Origin: DATLLN01 sp963720885
Lineage (GTDB): Bacteria > Actinomycetota > Thermoleophilia > Gaiellales > JAICJC01
Direction of reading: 5' to 3'
Assembly: GCA_963720885.1 (NCBI GenBank)
Contig: CAVRGW010000005.1
Location: forward strand, 1,116,001-1,180,000
DNA length: 64,000 nucleotides
Made by a program: the position numbers and the translations under genes. Positions 62,806 to 64,000 of this stretch are shown piece after piece (positions within the stretch are counted from its first letter, which is position 1; the number at the start of each line of letters is the position of its first letter). The notes beneath the pieces are model-generated. The model saw nothing but the letters and a program-made list of their open reading frames with translations, was not told the DNA's origin and made no database searches.

Positions 62806-64000
62806 GTCGCCTCGATCAGCTTCATGCGCACCGTCGTTCCACCACCTTCCGAAGACTCAATCTCGACCGACCCGCCGAGCTCGCGTGCCACTTCGCGGAC
62901 GATCGCCAGTCCAAGCCCAAATCCTGAATCGTCACGCGCGTTCGCGCGATAGAACCGGTCGAAGACTCGCGCCCGGTGCTCTTCGGGAATCCCCTGCCCC
63001 TGGTCATGTACCTCAATGGTAACCAGCCCCGGACTCAGTCGATTCGCCGCCACTGTCACCGGCAGACCTCCGCCGTGACAAACGGCATTGCCAATTACCA
63101 TTTGACATCAGCTGGTAAGCCAAATCCGGATGACCCAGGAAGTGAACGTCTGTGCCGTCGCGACAAATCGTGCCGCTGTCGTCGTAGCCCAGACCGCGGG
63201 TCACCTCGTCCAGCAGCATCGGGAGATCAACCGCGCACAGCGCGAGGGGCTCCTCACCTGTCTGCGCCCGGGCCAGAGCGAGCAGCGAGCGCGTAAGGCG
63301 CCCCAGTCGAGTCGACTCACGCTCAATGTGCTGCAGGAAGCGGTCGAGTGCGACGGGATCCTCGGCGGCGCCCGACCGCAGTACTTCGACCGCACCAGTG
63401 ATTGCGGTGATCGGTGTCCGCAACTCGTGGGCAGCGTTGGCCACGAACTCCCGCTCCGCGGCCTCGCGACGCTCGCGCTCCGTAATGTCAGCGAACACAA
63501 GGACGCAATGCGCACCGGGTTCTCCGGCGGGAATACCGACGATTGAATAAACGGCACCATTGCTCTGCGAGACGCGTGTCTCGACGGGCATCGCACAATC
63601 CGCGCACAGCATCCGGGCGAGCGCTCTGAGGTCGAGCTCCGCCCAGGGATTGGGCAGCTCGGAGCCAGGATTCAGCACCGAGGCTCCGAGCATGACAGCC
63701 GCGGCGGGATTGGCCACGCCGACGTGGCCGTCGGGATCGACCGTGAGGACACCCTCATGCAGGCGCTCGAGCAACCGCTGGAGACGGTCGCGCTCAGACT
63801 CAAGCCTCGAGAACGAGCGGTCGAGCTGGACGCGCATCGCCTCGACGGTCTCGGCGAGCTCCCCCAGCTCATCGTGAAACCCGGCGGTCAGTGGCCGGTC
63901 GAACTGGCCGTGCTCGATCCGAGCGGCTGCATCGGCGATGCTCCTGGTGCGCCGCGTAATCAACACGGAGACCAACAGGCCGCAGGTCGCGCCGACCAGC
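62802..64000 (-). CDS. PAS-containing sensor histidine kinase, N-terminus beyond window, one frameshift
   Basis: Enters from the right edge with the end of a helix (LLVSVLITRRT), then HAMP (IADAAARIEHGQFDRPLTAG), a PAS domain (RLHEGVLTVDPDGHVGVAN), HisKA with VANAAHELRTPITAI, then NGNWQC where a one-base shift near 63097 leads to the N-box IGNAVCHGGG, G1 DQGQGIP and G2 GFGLGLAIV. The PAS contains LCADC, a Cys pair that might sense redox or metal. Partner of the regulator below. Confidence 0.82.

Overview
The window is one contiguous stretch of very GC-rich chromosome. Gene style points to a Gram-positive-type actinobacterium: strong GC at third codon positions, many GTG starts, ATGA/GTGA/TGATG stop-start overlaps, -10 boxes placed 7-10 nt before a start codon (leaderless-type genes), a tRNA-Ala without an encoded CCA end, Tat signals and lipoprotein signals. 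The long secreted Ig-like repeat proteins and the general gene content make Thermoleophilia (Solirubrobacter/Gaiella-like) my best guess, but that is an inference from style only. No 16S or ribosomal protein genes are present.

Layout. 1-7 kb: a surface-glycan cluster (GT39-type transferase, divergent GT2, 4,6-dehydratase-like SDR, ATP-grasp ligase, sugar aminotransferase, flippase-like membrane protein), followed by two tiny genes. 7-8.8 kb: an ArsR regulator, a divergent MFS exporter and an operator over the exporter start. 8.8-16.7 kb: two tandem giant secreted proteins built from about 10 and 15 copies of a ~92-residue Ig-like unit. 16.8-22.5 kb: YjbQ, argF and a polyamine-type ABC operon (potA-potD-potB-potC). 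22.5-28.7 kb: RibD-like reductase, lipoprotein, leucine-type dehydrogenase, a three-gene set (zinc-ribbon coiled-coil protein, HipA-like kinase, DUF3037) and a large membrane protein. 28.7-42 kb: tRNA-Ala, integrase and sulfatase remnants, then stress, redox and regulatory accessory genes, a two-component system, a MacB-like ABC exporter, a run of hairpins that may be a structured RNA, and several tiny genes. 42-53 kb: phosphoribosyltransferase, a MauE/MauD-like operon with a Tat-exported Cys-rich protein, ManA, an APH-type kinase, a Tat amine oxidase, MBL hydrolase and acyl-CoA synthetase. 53-64 kb: a decayed region beginning where a serine-recombinase tail abuts a truncated isochorismatase, with gene fragments, STAS-domain fusions, two TetR regulators, an ABC-2 exporter and a two-component system that runs off the right edge.

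Many otherwise well-conserved genes carry single-base frameshifts or TGG-to-TGA changes: both repeat proteins, potD, the amino-acid dehydrogenase, manA, the STAS-ATPase fusion, the last two-component pair and two membrane/hydrolase genes. The number and type suggest residual assembly or read error at least in part, so I give those genes as whole loci and mark the breaks. The most unusual items are the arn-like glycan cluster, the zinc-ribbon/HipA/DUF3037 operon, the Mau-like cassette, the hairpin array at 38.25-38.58 kb and the near-perfect palindromes that sit exactly on stop codons.
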